Below are positions 24,861 through 33,191 of a stretch of DNA of 64,000 nt, one piece after another. Numbering within the stretch: position 1 is the stretch's first letter; every line of letters begins with the position of its first letter. The DNA lies in NCBI GenBank assembly GCA_964397305.1, contig CAYNIP010000008.1:62001-126000 (forward strand). The letters are read 5' to 3'. The notes under the pieces are model-generated. The model saw only the letters and a list, made by a program, of their open reading frames with translations. It was not told the DNA's origin and made no database searches. Both the position numbers and the translations under genes were made by a program. The stretch is from JAAUTY01 sp964397305. GTDB lineage: Bacteria; Cyanobacteriota; Cyanobacteriia; Cyanobacteriales; Spirulinaceae.

Positions 24861-24965
24861 AAAAGCAGGGTTTCACACCGGTCTGACCTCGGCGGGAGCC
24901 CTCGCGAGCAGGGCCCTGGGGGCAATCCGGCTCCGGTTGGCTCTCCAGTATCGTACCCTGCTTTT
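24861..24965. repeat. 11-bp inverted repeat enclosing an 83-base GC-rich loop
   Basis: AAAAGCAGGGT (24861-24871) and ACCCTGCTTTT (24955-24965) match perfectly and enclose further pairing GC-rich segments. It may encode a small RNA or be a decayed element. No coding frame. Confidence 0.45.
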
Positions 24966-25112
24966 CTGACCGCCCTCGCTCCGCAATTTCTCAGGGATTG
25001 TGATCGCACCTGACATCCGTACAAAAACGTAGGTCTTGGCACTTTTCTCTAGAAGGTGTTACAAATATAAGTGTATTTACTGAACTAACACCCGCAGTAC
25101 TGAGGTGTCGCT

Positions 25113-25757
25113 ATGGCTTCCGCCTTCCCTCGCCCCCGTCGCTCGCCGCGAGCCCTACGGAAAATACACAGTCAGCCGCAGCACTCCCACCAAGCGAATG
25201 GAGTTGTGTTCTGGGGTACTGTCTCCCTCGTGGTCGCGGCGGCTGTGGGTTTGACCCTCAAGGCCCCCCAACAGGCGATCGCCGACAGTTTCGGGCTCGA
25301 GGCCCTAGAACCCCTTGACGCGGCCGCGACGACTCCTATTCTTGAGCGAGACGCCACGCCCTCGCCCCATTTTGCCAGCGCCTCCTACCCCAGCCATGAA
25401 CCAGCCGCCGTGAATCCCTGGCTGCTGAGCGTCCGCCCCAGTACGACTGCCCCTAACTCTGGTCCAGCCCCACATTTCGCCCAGGGCCCTAGCGCGACAA
25501 CCCCCGTTCGTCCGGCCCCAGCACCTGCCGCCACCCTAGGGCCTGCCGCTGCTCCCTCTAGGACTTCCCCCCATCTCGGTGCATCGACTCCGACTTCCCC
25601 CCTGGTGAGTGCTGGCTCGACGGCTGTCAACCTGGAAGCACCCCAGGCTCGGATTGAGCGCTTGCAGACTCAACTCCAAGGCTCGGAAGAGGCCCAGCGG
25701 GCCCGCGCCTACTTGCAATCCCTGCGGGAGGAGTCTCCCCAGGTTTCCCAGCGTTGA
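25113..25757 (+). CDS. Hypothetical single-helix membrane protein, Pro/Ala-rich
   Basis: 214 residues. A basic N-terminus is followed by one transmembrane or signal-anchor helix (about 31-49, VVFWGTVSLVVAAAVGLTL), a long low-complexity Pro/Ala/Ser/Thr region, and a short C-terminal helix (ARIERLQTQLQ...RAYLQSL). The topology suggests a membrane-anchored periplasmic linker protein. I do not recognise a family. Convergent with the LysR gene. Confidence 0.55.
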   Translation: MASAFPRPRRSPRALRKIHSQPQHSHQANGVVFWGTVSLVVAAAVGLTLKAPQQAIADSFGLEALEPLDAAATTPILERDATPSPHFASASYPSHEPAAVNPWLLSVRPSTTAPNSGPAPHFAQGPSATTPVRPAPAPAATLGPAAAPSRTSPHLGASTPTSPLVSAGSTAVNLEAPQARIERLQTQLQGSEEAQRARAYLQSLREESPQVSQR

Positions 25758-25781
25758 CAGGCGGCTCCTAGGACCCTGACG

Positions 25782-26699
25782 TTACACCACAGCGACGGAG
25801 GGGTGGAAGCGCCCAGTCTTGCGGAGGGCATCGAGAAAGGCGTAGACGGCTGGCGTGTGCAAGGCACTGCGAACGAGGGAGGCTCCGAGCTGGCGGGAAA
25901 GTTCGCAGGGCAAGCGACAGACCCGCACCCGGTCTGGGATCGGCTCGGCGGCCATGCGCGGCAAGATAGCGGCACTCAGGCCCTGCTGCACCATGCCGAG
26001 GATCGTCGAGTCTTCACGGATCTCGTAGGCGATTTGCAGGGGAATATCGGCCGCCTGGAAGCAGCGGCGAATGCGACCGCCACAACTGTTGTGAGAGGAG
26101 ATGGCTAGGGGATATTGCGCTAACTGAGCCCAGGTCAGTTGCACCCATTGCAGGGGGGCGCTGGGGGGAAGGAGCACTACATAGTCATCTTCAACGATGT
26201 CCCAGGATTCAAACTCGGGGCTTGTGAGGAGTTCTGCAACGCCGACATCCGCCTGGCCGGCTAAGAGGGCCCGCTCGATCTCGTGCAGTTCGCCGAATTC
26301 CGCTAGGGAGACTTGAATCTCGGGGAAAAGACGGTGTAACCGGGCGATCGCCCCCGGTAAGATATGGGTCGCCACGCTGCGGAAGCAGGCAATGCGGACG
26401 TGTCCCCCTTGGAGACCCTTGGCGCGGTTGGCTTCGCTGGCGATCGTGGTCAGGAGTTGCAACACCTGCTCAGCTTGGGCAACGATGCGTTCGCCGATGG
26501 GGGTCAGTTGCGCGCCGTTGCGACCCCGGTTGAGGAGGATGACCCCCAATTCCGCCTCGAGGTTGGCGATCGCATGGCTGACGGTTGATTGCGAGAGGTT
26601 GAGCTGCAAGGCGGCGCTGCTAAAGTTGCCGCATTCGGCGACGGCTACCAACGTGCGGAGTTGGGAGATTTTCAGCCGAGACGGATCGATAGCAGCCAT
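25782..26699 (-). CDS. LysR-family transcriptional regulator
   Basis: 305 residues. The N-terminal winged helix-turn-helix (about 8-67: ISQLRTLVAVAECGNFSSAA, LSQSTVSHAIANLEAELG) is followed by a two-lobed effector domain (about 95-295). Target unknown: the divergent neighbour tlyA is housekeeping, and the effector domain gives no ligand clue. ATG 26699 (MAAIDPSRLK) is chosen over a 90-base upstream extension. Palindromes lie 70-95 bases upstream. Confidence 0.88.
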   Translation of the reverse strand: MAAIDPSRLKISQLRTLVAVAECGNFSSAALQLNLSQSTVSHAIANLEAELGVILLNRGRNGAQLTPIGERIVAQAEQVLQLLTTIASEANRAKGLQGGHVRIACFRSVATHILPGAIARLHRLFPEIQVSLAEFGELHEIERALLAGQADVGVAELLTSPEFESWDIVEDDYVVLLPPSAPLQWVQLTWAQLAQYPLAISSHNSCGGRIRRCFQAADIPLQIAYEIREDSTILGMVQQGLSAAILPRMAAEPIPDRVRVCRLPCELSRQLGASLVRSALHTPAVYAFLDALRKTGRFHPSVAVV

Positions 26700-26769
26700 G
26701 GCGACGACTCCGGGGAGGGACAGAGGCGGGAAGTTACCCTGATTGTGACGAGGTGACTCCAGTTTAGCC

Positions 26770-26793
26770 ATCGATTTTATCGATAGCAACTAT
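26770..26793. promoter_or_regulatory. Paired palindromes upstream of the LysR gene
   Basis: ATCGAT-TTT-ATCGAT (26770-26784) overlaps ATAG-CAA-CTAT (26783-26793) in the divergent region between the LysR gene and tlyA. The second fits the T-N11-A layout often bound by LysR proteins. Autoregulation is an inference. Confidence 0.35.
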
Positions 26794-26910
26794 GCGTAGC
26801 ATGAATAGTGACAAGTCTGTAACACGACACCCTCGGGTCGCGCTTCTCCCCAAGGCGACGACAGGCGATAATGGTAAACAGAACGCCATTGCCCCCCTTG
26901 CCCTGGGCCC

Positions 26911-27726
26911 GTGCCAAAGCAACGCCTCGATCTCCTGCTCGTTGAGCAGCAACACTGCCCCTCCCGCCACCAGGCCCAGCAGTTGATCCGGGCTGGAGCG
27001 GTGCAGGTGAACCAGCAGGTGGTCGATAAGCCAGGGACGGTGGTGGACACGGCGGCGGCGATCGCGATCAAAACCCGCCCTCCCTACGTCTCCCGAGGCG
27101 GGGAAAAGTTAGCCCAGGCCCTCGTCGTATTCGGTCTACCAGTTCCAGGCCGCATCTGTCTTGATGGCGGCATTTCCACCGGCGGCTTCACGGACTGCCT
27201 CCTCCAGGCCGGCGCGGCTCGGGTCTACGGAGTCGATGTGGGCTATGGGCAGGTGGCCTGGGAACTCCGCCAAGATCCCCGCGTGGTGCTTCGAGAACGC
27301 ACCAATTTGCGTTACCTGGAACCGGCAGATTTATACGGCGATGCCCCCCCGGCTGATCTCGGGGTGGTTGATGTCTCGTTCATTGCCTTGGCGAAGGTGC
27401 TGCCGGCCCTGGCGAAGCTCTTGGCCCCCCCGCGAGAATTGGTGCTCTTGGTCAAGCCCCAATTTGAAGTGGGCCGAGAGCAGGTGGGCAAGAAGGGGGT
27501 GGTGCGCGATCCGGAGGCCCGGGCCCGGGCGATCGCCACAGTCCTCGCGGCCGCCCAAGCCCTCGACTGGCGCTACCGCGGCCTGATCCCCTCCCCGATC
27601 ACGGGGCCGGCCGGCAATATCGAGTACCTCCTCTGGTTAGGGGCCACGGGCGGCCCGGAGCCCTCCTGGCCGATGCTCCTCAGCATCGCGGCCCAAGCAC
27701 CGACTGCTCCAGCTAACCACCCGTAA
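26911..27726 (+). CDS. tlyA: TlyA-family rRNA 2'-O-methyltransferase
   Basis: 271 residues. The N-terminal S4 RNA-binding domain (about 3-60, QRLDLLLVEQQHCPSRHQA) is followed by an FtsJ/RrmJ-like methyltransferase with SAM site LDGGISTGGFTDCLLQAGA and VDVSFIALAKVLPAL. The family methylates 16S and/or 23S rRNA cytidines and is often mis-called hemolysin. GTG 26911 is the start at the family N-terminus. Confidence 0.92.
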   Translation: MPKQRLDLLLVEQQHCPSRHQAQQLIRAGAVQVNQQVVDKPGTVVDTAAAIAIKTRPPYVSRGGEKLAQALVVFGLPVPGRICLDGGISTGGFTDCLLQAGAARVYGVDVGYGQVAWELRQDPRVVLRERTNLRYLEPADLYGDAPPADLGVVDVSFIALAKVLPALAKLLAPPRELVLLVKPQFEVGREQVGKKGVVRDPEARARAIATVLAAAQALDWRYRGLIPSPITGPAGNIEYLLWLGATGGPEPSWPMLLSIAAQAPTAPANHP

Positions 27727-27745
27727 ACCGCGCTGTCAGTTGACA

Positions 27746-27850
27746 GGGTGCATCTCCCTTCGGAGACTCCTCTGCGCCCTATCTGGGAGCAGGGGCTGGG
27801 GGATGTAGACGCGCAGCGGGAGCCACTGTAACGCTGCTGGGGGATGCACC
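27746..27850. mobile_element. Diverged family B element
   Basis: Starts GGGTGCATCTC, has the CTGGGAGCAGGGG.TGGGGGATG module and ends GGATGCACC. No clear target duplication is left, and extra bases (GTAGACGCGCAGCGGGAGCC) like those of family A lie inside, so it may be a hybrid. It sits just after the tlyA stop. Confidence 0.55.
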
Positions 27851-27901
27851 TTACTCAGGGAGTACTCAAAGCTCAAAATTCAGGGGAGCCGCCTAGAGTA
27901 T

Positions 27902-27950
27902 CCTGAAGCCCAACTACGCTCCATTACAACTACTGTTGTGGCGCTTCAGG
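27902..27950. repeat. Hairpin of the GAAGCCCAACTAC family
   Basis: CCTGAAGC (27902-27909) pairs with GCTTCAGG (27943-27950), and CCAAC pairs partly with GTTGTGG inside. The AAGCCCAACTAC string recurs at 53070-53081, and a related form at 34445-34461. It lies just past the convergent rfbC stop and could end transcription. Confidence 0.45.
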
Positions 27951-27967
27951 GCTCCAGACTCGCCGAC

Positions 27968-28513
27968 CTAAGCAAAGCAATCCGTTTGGGTCAAGGGTAA
28001 GCCTTGCTGGTCCTTGGGGGATACGAGCGGCGGTGCGGTGAGGCCCCAGTCAATGCCAAGGGCGGGATCATCCCAGCGCAGGCAGCGCTCATGCTCCGGG
28101 GCGTAGAAGTCTGTAGTTTTGTAGAGAACTTCGGCGACCTCAGAGCGGACGCTGAAGCCGTGGGCAAAGCCGATGGGAATCCAGAGCTGGCACTTGTTTT
28201 CGGCACTCAAGAGCGAGCCAGCCCACTGCCCGAAGGTGGGGGAGCTGCGGCGCAAATCGACGGCCACATCGAAGACCTCCCCAACGATGACGCGGATCAG
28301 TTTGGCTTGGGCTTGTTCGATTTGATAGTGCAGGCCGCGCAGGGTGTGGCGGCGCGATCGCGAGTGATTATCCTGGACAAACTGCGGTGTTAGGCCGGTC
28401 TTGTCGGCAAATACCCGCTGGTTGTAGCTCTCAAAGAAAAAGCCCCGCTCATCGGCAAAGACACGCGGCTGGATTAACAAGACCTCGGGAATGTGGGTCG
28501 GCTGAATGTTCAT
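27968..28513 (-). CDS. rfbC: dTDP-4-dehydrorhamnose 3,5-epimerase
   Basis: 181-residue cupin-fold epimerase of the dTDP-L-rhamnose pathway. The family segments ADERGFFFESYN, FVQDNHSRSRRHTLRGLHYQ (with the catalytic H in LRGLHYQ), VFDVAVDLRRSSPTFG and the WIPIGFAHGF block with its Tyr region are all present. The other rml genes are not nearby. ATG 28513 gives the usual short N-terminus. Confidence 0.95.
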   Translation of the reverse strand: MNIQPTHIPEVLLIQPRVFADERGFFFESYNQRVFADKTGLTPQFVQDNHSRSRRHTLRGLHYQIEQAQAKLIRVIVGEVFDVAVDLRRSSPTFGQWAGSLLSAENKCQLWIPIGFAHGFSVRSEVAEVLYKTTDFYAPEHERCLRWDDPALGIDWGLTAPPLVSPKDQQGLPLTQTDCFA

Positions 28514-28687
28514 GGACAGGGCAAGGGAACCAAGCGGGGCCGGTTGCTACGGATTCACGGTCAGCTCACAGGGACCGCAGGAAGCCGCTTGTCACTATAT
28601 CAGCCAGTGCGCGCTTGCGGTCGGATTGGCGCAAAGCTCAGCGTACTATGTAGGGTTGACGCTCAAGCAGAGGACGGGGGAGTGGCG

Positions 28688-30247
28688 ATGGCAGGGAATC
28701 AGACCAGCGAGGGGGACGAGCTGTGCTTACGGAACAGGCGACGCCCAGGCCGGTTTCCCTGGCCATTTCATCCGCTAACGGGGGGCATCCCCCTCGTGAT
28801 GCTGGTGCTCTTCGCTTGTAGCAGCGCCCGCCACCTTTTGTTCCACTCCACCGCCTTTGACCTCACCCATTTTGACCAGGCCGTGTACTTGATTGGGCAA
28901 CCCCAGGCCGCGATCGTCTCCCTGACGGAGTACCACTTCCTGGGCAGTCATGCCGATTGGATTCTTTACCTAATCGCGCCGCTCTATTGGTTGTACCCCA
29001 GTGTCTACTGGCTGTTCGGGCTCCAGGCCGGGGCCTTGGCGATCGCCGCCCTGCCTCTCTGGGCCCTGGCCCGCCAGGCGGGTCTCGGACGCTCCCTAGC
29101 CCTGGCCGTGGTGAGCGCTTACTGGCTCTACCCCCTAGTTTTCAATATCAACCTCTTTGATTTTCATCCCTCGGTCTTTGCGGTGCCGCTGCTGTTCACC
29201 GCTGTGCTGGCGGCTCGCCTTGGCCGGACGGGCGCGTTCACCTTGGTGGTGGTGCTGCTGCTCGGCTGTCGGGCGGCCCTGTCGTTGACAGCCCTGGGGC
29301 TGGGGCTCTGGCTGTTCCTGGCCGAGGGGCGGCGACGCTGTGGGGCGATCGCCCTGGGGCTCGGGAGTCTCTGGTTGGTCCTGTCTACCCAGTGGCTCAT
29401 TCCTCACTTCAGCACCGTCGGCGTTGAAGCCTTGGGGCGCTATGGGTTCCTCGGCGATTCCCTGCCAGAAATCGCCCTCAACCTCCTGCTCAAGCCCGGC
29501 CTGGTGCTGCGCCATCTGTTGACCGGGGCGAATTTGGAGTATCTGGCCCTGCTGCTGCTGCCCCTGCTTTGGGGCCTGTCCCTGCGTCACCTCACGCCCC
29601 TGCTGGCGGCGGGGCCGGACTTGTTGCTCAACTTGCTAACGGACTACCCCCTGCAAAAGGATCTGCTCCACCAGTATTCGTTGCCGATCTTGCCCTTTTT
29701 GCTGCTGGCGGCGATCGCCAGCCTCGCCCACCGCCGTTTCTGGTGGCAACAGCCGCGCTGGATCGTTCTCTGGGCCTTGGTCGGGTTCCTGGCCCTGGCG
29801 AAACCGGGCTATTTCTGGACACGGTATTTGGAGACACTGGATACCTGGTCCGCGACCCGGGCGGCGATCGCCCAAGTGGAAACCCCCGGCCCCCTGCTGA
29901 CCTCGGCCCAGATCGCCCCCCACCTGAGCCACCGGCCGGTGGTGAAGCTGGTCACTGCCGGGGCCGCGGCCCTGGAAACCCTGGAAGATTTTGACTATGT
30001 GCTCCTCAATCTGCCCCATCCCGGTTGGAATAGTAGCCCGGAGCTAGCGGCGGACGTGCGCGATCGCCTAAAGCGCTTACCCAGCTTCTCCCAGCGCTAC
30101 GCCCGTGATGGCGTCTTCCTCTTCGGGCGCGATGCTCCCGCCGGCCTGGGACACGAATACCGTCATCACACCAACTCAGCGGCCCCGTCCCCGGGTGCCA
30201 ACCCCGAGCGCTCCTGTCACGGCAGGCCGAAGCCGGCCCAGGGATGA
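28688..30247 (+). CDS. DUF2079 polytopic membrane protein
   Basis: 519 residues with about ten hydrophobic helices. The N-terminal LTHFDQAVYLIGQ and TEYHFLGSHADWILYL...LYWLYPS blocks are typical of DUF2079 proteins, which resemble GT-C glycosyltransferases of the ArnT/PMT type. A lipid-linked sugar donor activity is therefore possible but unproven. ATG 28688 follows GGGGGAG by about 5 bases; upstream frame from 28493 is not conserved. It is divergent from rfbC, consistent with a surface polysaccharide context. Its N-terminal codons include GGAACAGGCGACGCC, a short dispersed repeat. Confidence 0.82.
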   Translation: MAGNQTSEGDELCLRNRRRPGRFPWPFHPLTGGIPLVMLVLFACSSARHLLFHSTAFDLTHFDQAVYLIGQPQAAIVSLTEYHFLGSHADWILYLIAPLYWLYPSVYWLFGLQAGALAIAALPLWALARQAGLGRSLALAVVSAYWLYPLVFNINLFDFHPSVFAVPLLFTAVLAARLGRTGAFTLVVVLLLGCRAALSLTALGLGLWLFLAEGRRRCGAIALGLGSLWLVLSTQWLIPHFSTVGVEALGRYGFLGDSLPEIALNLLLKPGLVLRHLLTGANLEYLALLLLPLLWGLSLRHLTPLLAAGPDLLLNLLTDYPLQKDLLHQYSLPILPFLLLAAIASLAHRRFWWQQPRWIVLWALVGFLALAKPGYFWTRYLETLDTWSATRAAIAQVETPGPLLTSAQIAPHLSHRPVVKLVTAGAAALETLEDFDYVLLNLPHPGWNSSPELAADVRDRLKRLPSFSQRYARDGVFLFGRDAPAGLGHEYRHHTNSAAPSPGANPERSCHGRPKPAQG

Positions 30248-30477
30248 AAATGTGAAATTTTTTGTGAAATTTTTGTCGCCTGGCTGTGATGGGGTTGTCA
30301 AATGTCCCCCCTAGAGTAGGAATTGTCAGCTCAGGATAGGCACTTGCCAACTCAACCTCTTGCTCCAGGCCTGAGTTGATTCCCTAGCCAGGCTGCTTGG
30401 TGCTCTTGCTGTCTTGCCACCAAGCAGTCTTTTCCCTCCCCAAGCTCTCACCATTGCTCTTAGAGGTGATCGTTCCC

Positions 30478-31665
30478 ATGACCCGCACGGCTGCCCCTCT
30501 TCGTCCCTACCAGCGCTATCCCCTTCGTTCCCTCGCCCTGCTGGCCCTCGGGGCCGGCCTCGCCCTCGGAGGCAATGCCCTCTACCAGCGGGGAGTCTCG
30601 AGCCCCCGGCCTGCAGCACCCGTCGAGCAGGCCGGGGCTCCCGCTGACGCGCCAGCGGCGGCTTCGCTGCCGGCTCCTACCAACTTCGTCGCCGCTGTCG
30701 TGCAAGCGGCGGGGCCGGCGGTTGTCCGCATCGATGCGACTCGGACGACCAACACGAATCTGCCGGACAATCCCATCACTCGCCACTTCTTCGGCGGCCA
30801 GGTTCCCCAAGAGCGCGTGCAGCGGGGCTCGGGTTCTGGTTTCATCATCGCGGCGGAGGGGCAAATTCTCACCAATGCCCATGTGGTTGCGGGGGCTGAT
30901 CGGGTGATGGTCACGCTCAAGGATGGCCGAAGCTTTGAGGGGAAAGTGCTGGGCAGCGACCCCGTGACCGATGTGGCGGTGGTTCAGGTCGAGGCGACGG
31001 ATTTGCCCACGGTGAAGCTGGGAGATTCAGAGAGCCTGCAAGTGGGGGACTGGGCGATCGCCATTGGCAATCCCCTAGGGCTCGATAGCACCGTCACTAC
31101 CGGCATCATCAGCGCCACTGGCCGCACCAGCTCCCAGGTGGGCGTGCCAGACAAGCGGGTGAATTTCATTCAAACTGATGCGGCGATTAACCCTGGCAAT
31201 TCGGGCGGTCCGCTGCTGAACCAGCAGGGCGAAGTGATCGGCATCAACACGGCGATCATCGCCAATGCCCAGGGCCTGGGCTTCGCGATCCCGATTCAGG
31301 AAGCCCAGCGGATTGCTGACCAGTTGCTGGCCACGGGTCAGGTGGAGCATCCTTACATGGGCATTCAAATGGCAGACCTGTCGCCAGCCGTGAAGGCCCG
31401 CTTCGAGCAGAGTACGGGCCAGGCCCTCACGGTCGATCAGGGCCTGCTGGTCGTCCAAGTGATGCCCAACTCGCCCGCGGTCCGGGCCGGCCTGCGGGCG
31501 GGCGATATTCTCCAAAGTCTAGCGGGTCAGCCCGTCGAGACGGCGGCGGCCGTGCAAGCGGCGATCGCCACCAAGGCGGTAGGAGACGAATTGCCCCTCA
31601 CGGTCCTGCGGGAGGGCAAGGCGGAAACGCTCACAGTACGGATTGGCGCGCTGCCGACCGAGTAG
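30478..31665 (+). CDS. HtrA/Deg-family serine protease
   Basis: 395-residue envelope protease. An N-terminal export/anchor helix (about 16-33) and a Pro/Ala linker precede a trypsin-like domain with triad H135 (TNAHVV), D165 (VTDVAVV) and S242 (GNSGGP), then one PDZ domain (about 300-390). The single PDZ domain places it with the cyanobacterial HhoA/HhoB/HtrA group; I cannot say which. It degrades or refolds damaged periplasmic and lumenal proteins. ATG 30478 has GAGG about 10 bases upstream. A strong terminator follows. Confidence 0.94.
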   Translation: MTRTAAPLRPYQRYPLRSLALLALGAGLALGGNALYQRGVSSPRPAAPVEQAGAPADAPAAASLPAPTNFVAAVVQAAGPAVVRIDATRTTNTNLPDNPITRHFFGGQVPQERVQRGSGSGFIIAAEGQILTNAHVVAGADRVMVTLKDGRSFEGKVLGSDPVTDVAVVQVEATDLPTVKLGDSESLQVGDWAIAIGNPLGLDSTVTTGIISATGRTSSQVGVPDKRVNFIQTDAAINPGNSGGPLLNQQGEVIGINTAIIANAQGLGFAIPIQEAQRIADQLLATGQVEHPYMGIQMADLSPAVKARFEQSTGQALTVDQGLLVVQVMPNSPAVRAGLRAGDILQSLAGQPVETAAAVQAAIATKAVGDELPLTVLREGKAETLTVRIGALPTE

Positions 31666-31720
31666 GCGCGGCGCGTTCACAAGCTGCTGTAGATTTCTCC
31701 TCAGATCGAGACCCGAACTT

Positions 31721-31753
31721 AGAGCCTTCTGCCTTGCAGGGGGCTCTTTTTTT
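31721..31753 (+). terminator. Rho-independent terminator after the HtrA gene
   Basis: AGAGCC-TT-CTGC-CTT-GCAG-GG-GGCTCT: two stacked perfect stems of 6 and 4 bp with a symmetric TT/GG internal loop, followed by a run of seven T. It lies 56 bases past the stop codon. Confidence 0.9.
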
Positions 31754-31899
31754 AGTTCGGAAGAGCAGTTGGGGCGAGGGCCTGATCGGTTAGCACCGAG
31801 AGAGGCCGGGCCCTCGTCGCCGGTAGGAAAAAGGATTGAGGGGGTTGGGGTGGCCTGGCCCGCAAGAACGGGGAGCCCCCCATCGGCGAGGCTCCCCCA

Positions 31900-32775
31900 T
31901 CAACACACTTGCTGGAGCAGGGCCAGGGGCTGAACCTCGCGCAGGGTCTGGAGCTGCTGGCGATCGCGCACAAAAAAGCTACCGGCAAACCCCAGGGCGT
32001 TCACCGCGATCCCGGCGGCGCTGGGCCGAGTGCGGGGCACGATCAGGAGCCACTCCCGCGTGGCGAGCAGGTTGTAGGGTTGCTCAGGCGTGTGAATCTT
32101 CAGGGCCGCCAAGGCCTGCTGATAGGCGGCGTGGGCGGCGATCGCCCCCGGCGCGGCCCCGAGGTCGGCCTCAAGGCGGAGCAGGGCATGGGCAAAGGGA
32201 AAGTCCGGCAGGGTTCCCACCTCAGCAGAAAACTGGGCCCGGGCGATCGCCGGAGCAATCGGTAGACCCTGCTCACAGCCCGCCAGGGGCAGGGGCACGA
32301 GTTGTAAGTGTTTATGCCGCTGGCTCGCCCCCGCCGGCTCACTGGAATTGTAAAATCCTAAGCTGTCAAACTCTTGCAAGCCTTGCCAGAGGGCCGCGAA
32401 GTCATCCCGATTCAACCAGGTAGACTGCTCCTCAAACGCGCGGGTCACGATCAGGGCGTGGTGCTCAACGACGTTGAACTTATTCAGCAAGCATAGGTGG
32501 GTGGGGCTGAAGTCAGCCACAAAGAGGTCGGCCTCGTAGGGCAGAAAGGGATTGAAGTGGGGATCGCGCTCCTGGCGGCGCTTGGCGGCGGCCTTGTGGG
32601 CCACATTATCCAGCACTCGCACCAAAAACCTCAGGTCGCCCTGCACCAGGGTTTCCGTGGCCGTGGGGATCGGTTGCAAGGCCCCCGTGGCGAGGGCCGT
32701 AGTCGTCACGGCTTGTAGGCGCGACCACAGGGTTCCCGGGATCAAGGAGGAAGAGCCCATTTGTTCTCTCAGCAT
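31900..32775 (-). CDS. Ap4A phosphorylase / ATP adenylyltransferase
   Basis: 291 residues of the HIT-superfamily diadenosine tetraphosphate phosphorylase, which splits Ap4A to ADP and ATP. The N-terminal region has FNPFLPYEADLFVADFSPTHLCLLNKFNVVEHHALIVTR in conserved order, and the catalytic HIT motif is QRHKHLQLVP. The start is ATG 32775 or ATG 32760. The same frame runs to 33084, but that part crosses the tRNA-Gln gene on the other strand and cannot be the true N-terminus. Confidence 0.9.
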   Translation of the reverse strand: MLREQMGSSSLIPGTLWSRLQAVTTTALATGALQPIPTATETLVQGDLRFLVRVLDNVAHKAAAKRRQERDPHFNPFLPYEADLFVADFSPTHLCLLNKFNVVEHHALIVTRAFEEQSTWLNRDDFAALWQGLQEFDSLGFYNSSEPAGASQRHKHLQLVPLPLAGCEQGLPIAPAIARAQFSAEVGTLPDFPFAHALLRLEADLGAAPGAIAAHAAYQQALAALKIHTPEQPYNLLATREWLLIVPRTRPSAAGIAVNALGFAGSFFVRDRQQLQTLREVQPLALLQQVC

Positions 32776-32798
32776 TCGCCCCAAATTTTCCCCCACTA

Positions 32799-32829
32799 TT
32801 GACAGAACCACAATAACCTTTGTTACAAT
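32799..32829 (+). promoter_or_regulatory. Promoter of tRNA-Gln
   Basis: TTGACA (32799-32804) and TACAAT (32824-32829) form a -35/-10 pair with a 19-base spacer, slightly long, ending 17 bases before the tRNA. It overlaps the start region of the divergent phosphorylase gene. Confidence 0.6.
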
Positions 32830-32846
32830 CACAAATGCTGACACGA

Positions 32847-32918
32847 TGGGGTGTCGCCAAGCGGTAAGGCAGCGGATTTTGGTTCCGCCATTCCTAGGTT
32901 CGAATCCTAGCACCCCAG
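32847..32918 (+). tRNA. trnQ: tRNA-Gln (TTG anticodon)
   Basis: 72 bases with acceptor stem TGGGGTG/CACCCCA, D arm with AAGCGGTAAGGC, anticodon stem GCGGA/TCCGC with loop TTTTGGT (anticodon TTG), and T arm CTAGGTTCGAATCCTAG. The discriminator is G. CCA is not encoded. Confidence 0.97.
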
Positions 32919-33191
32919 TTTGACTATCCTGCTTGAGCTTCGGGGCGATCGCCGCCCGCCAGCCCACCGTGATCTCCTTCAAGTTTGGGCTAACCTCTCT
33001 CCAGCAATGTCCAGAGTGAGCCCTGGTTCCACAAGGCTCTAGGTTCCTGGTCAGCCTCTGAGTGTCACGATGGCAGTAAGACACCTGTATTATATTGTGT
33101 TACAATCGACAGACCATCCCCCCAACACCCCGGCGACCCGAGAGCCTGTGTTACGGTGAGGGACTAAAGCCCGCGTCATCCCCCTGCCCCC

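Larger units (their letters stand above)
24433..25112. other. 680-base intergenic region with two inverted repeats
   Basis: No gene recognised. It contains the compact hairpin at 24564-24596 and a 105-base structure at 24861-24965. The final 100 bases (ACAAATATAAGTGTATTTAC near 25060-25079) are A/T-rich and probably hold the promoter of the gene at 25113. Confidence 0.5.

Noticed and set aside
32776..33084. N-terminal extension of the Ap4A phosphorylase frame
   Set aside because: It runs through the tRNA-Gln gene and its promoter on the opposite strand and has no family similarity.
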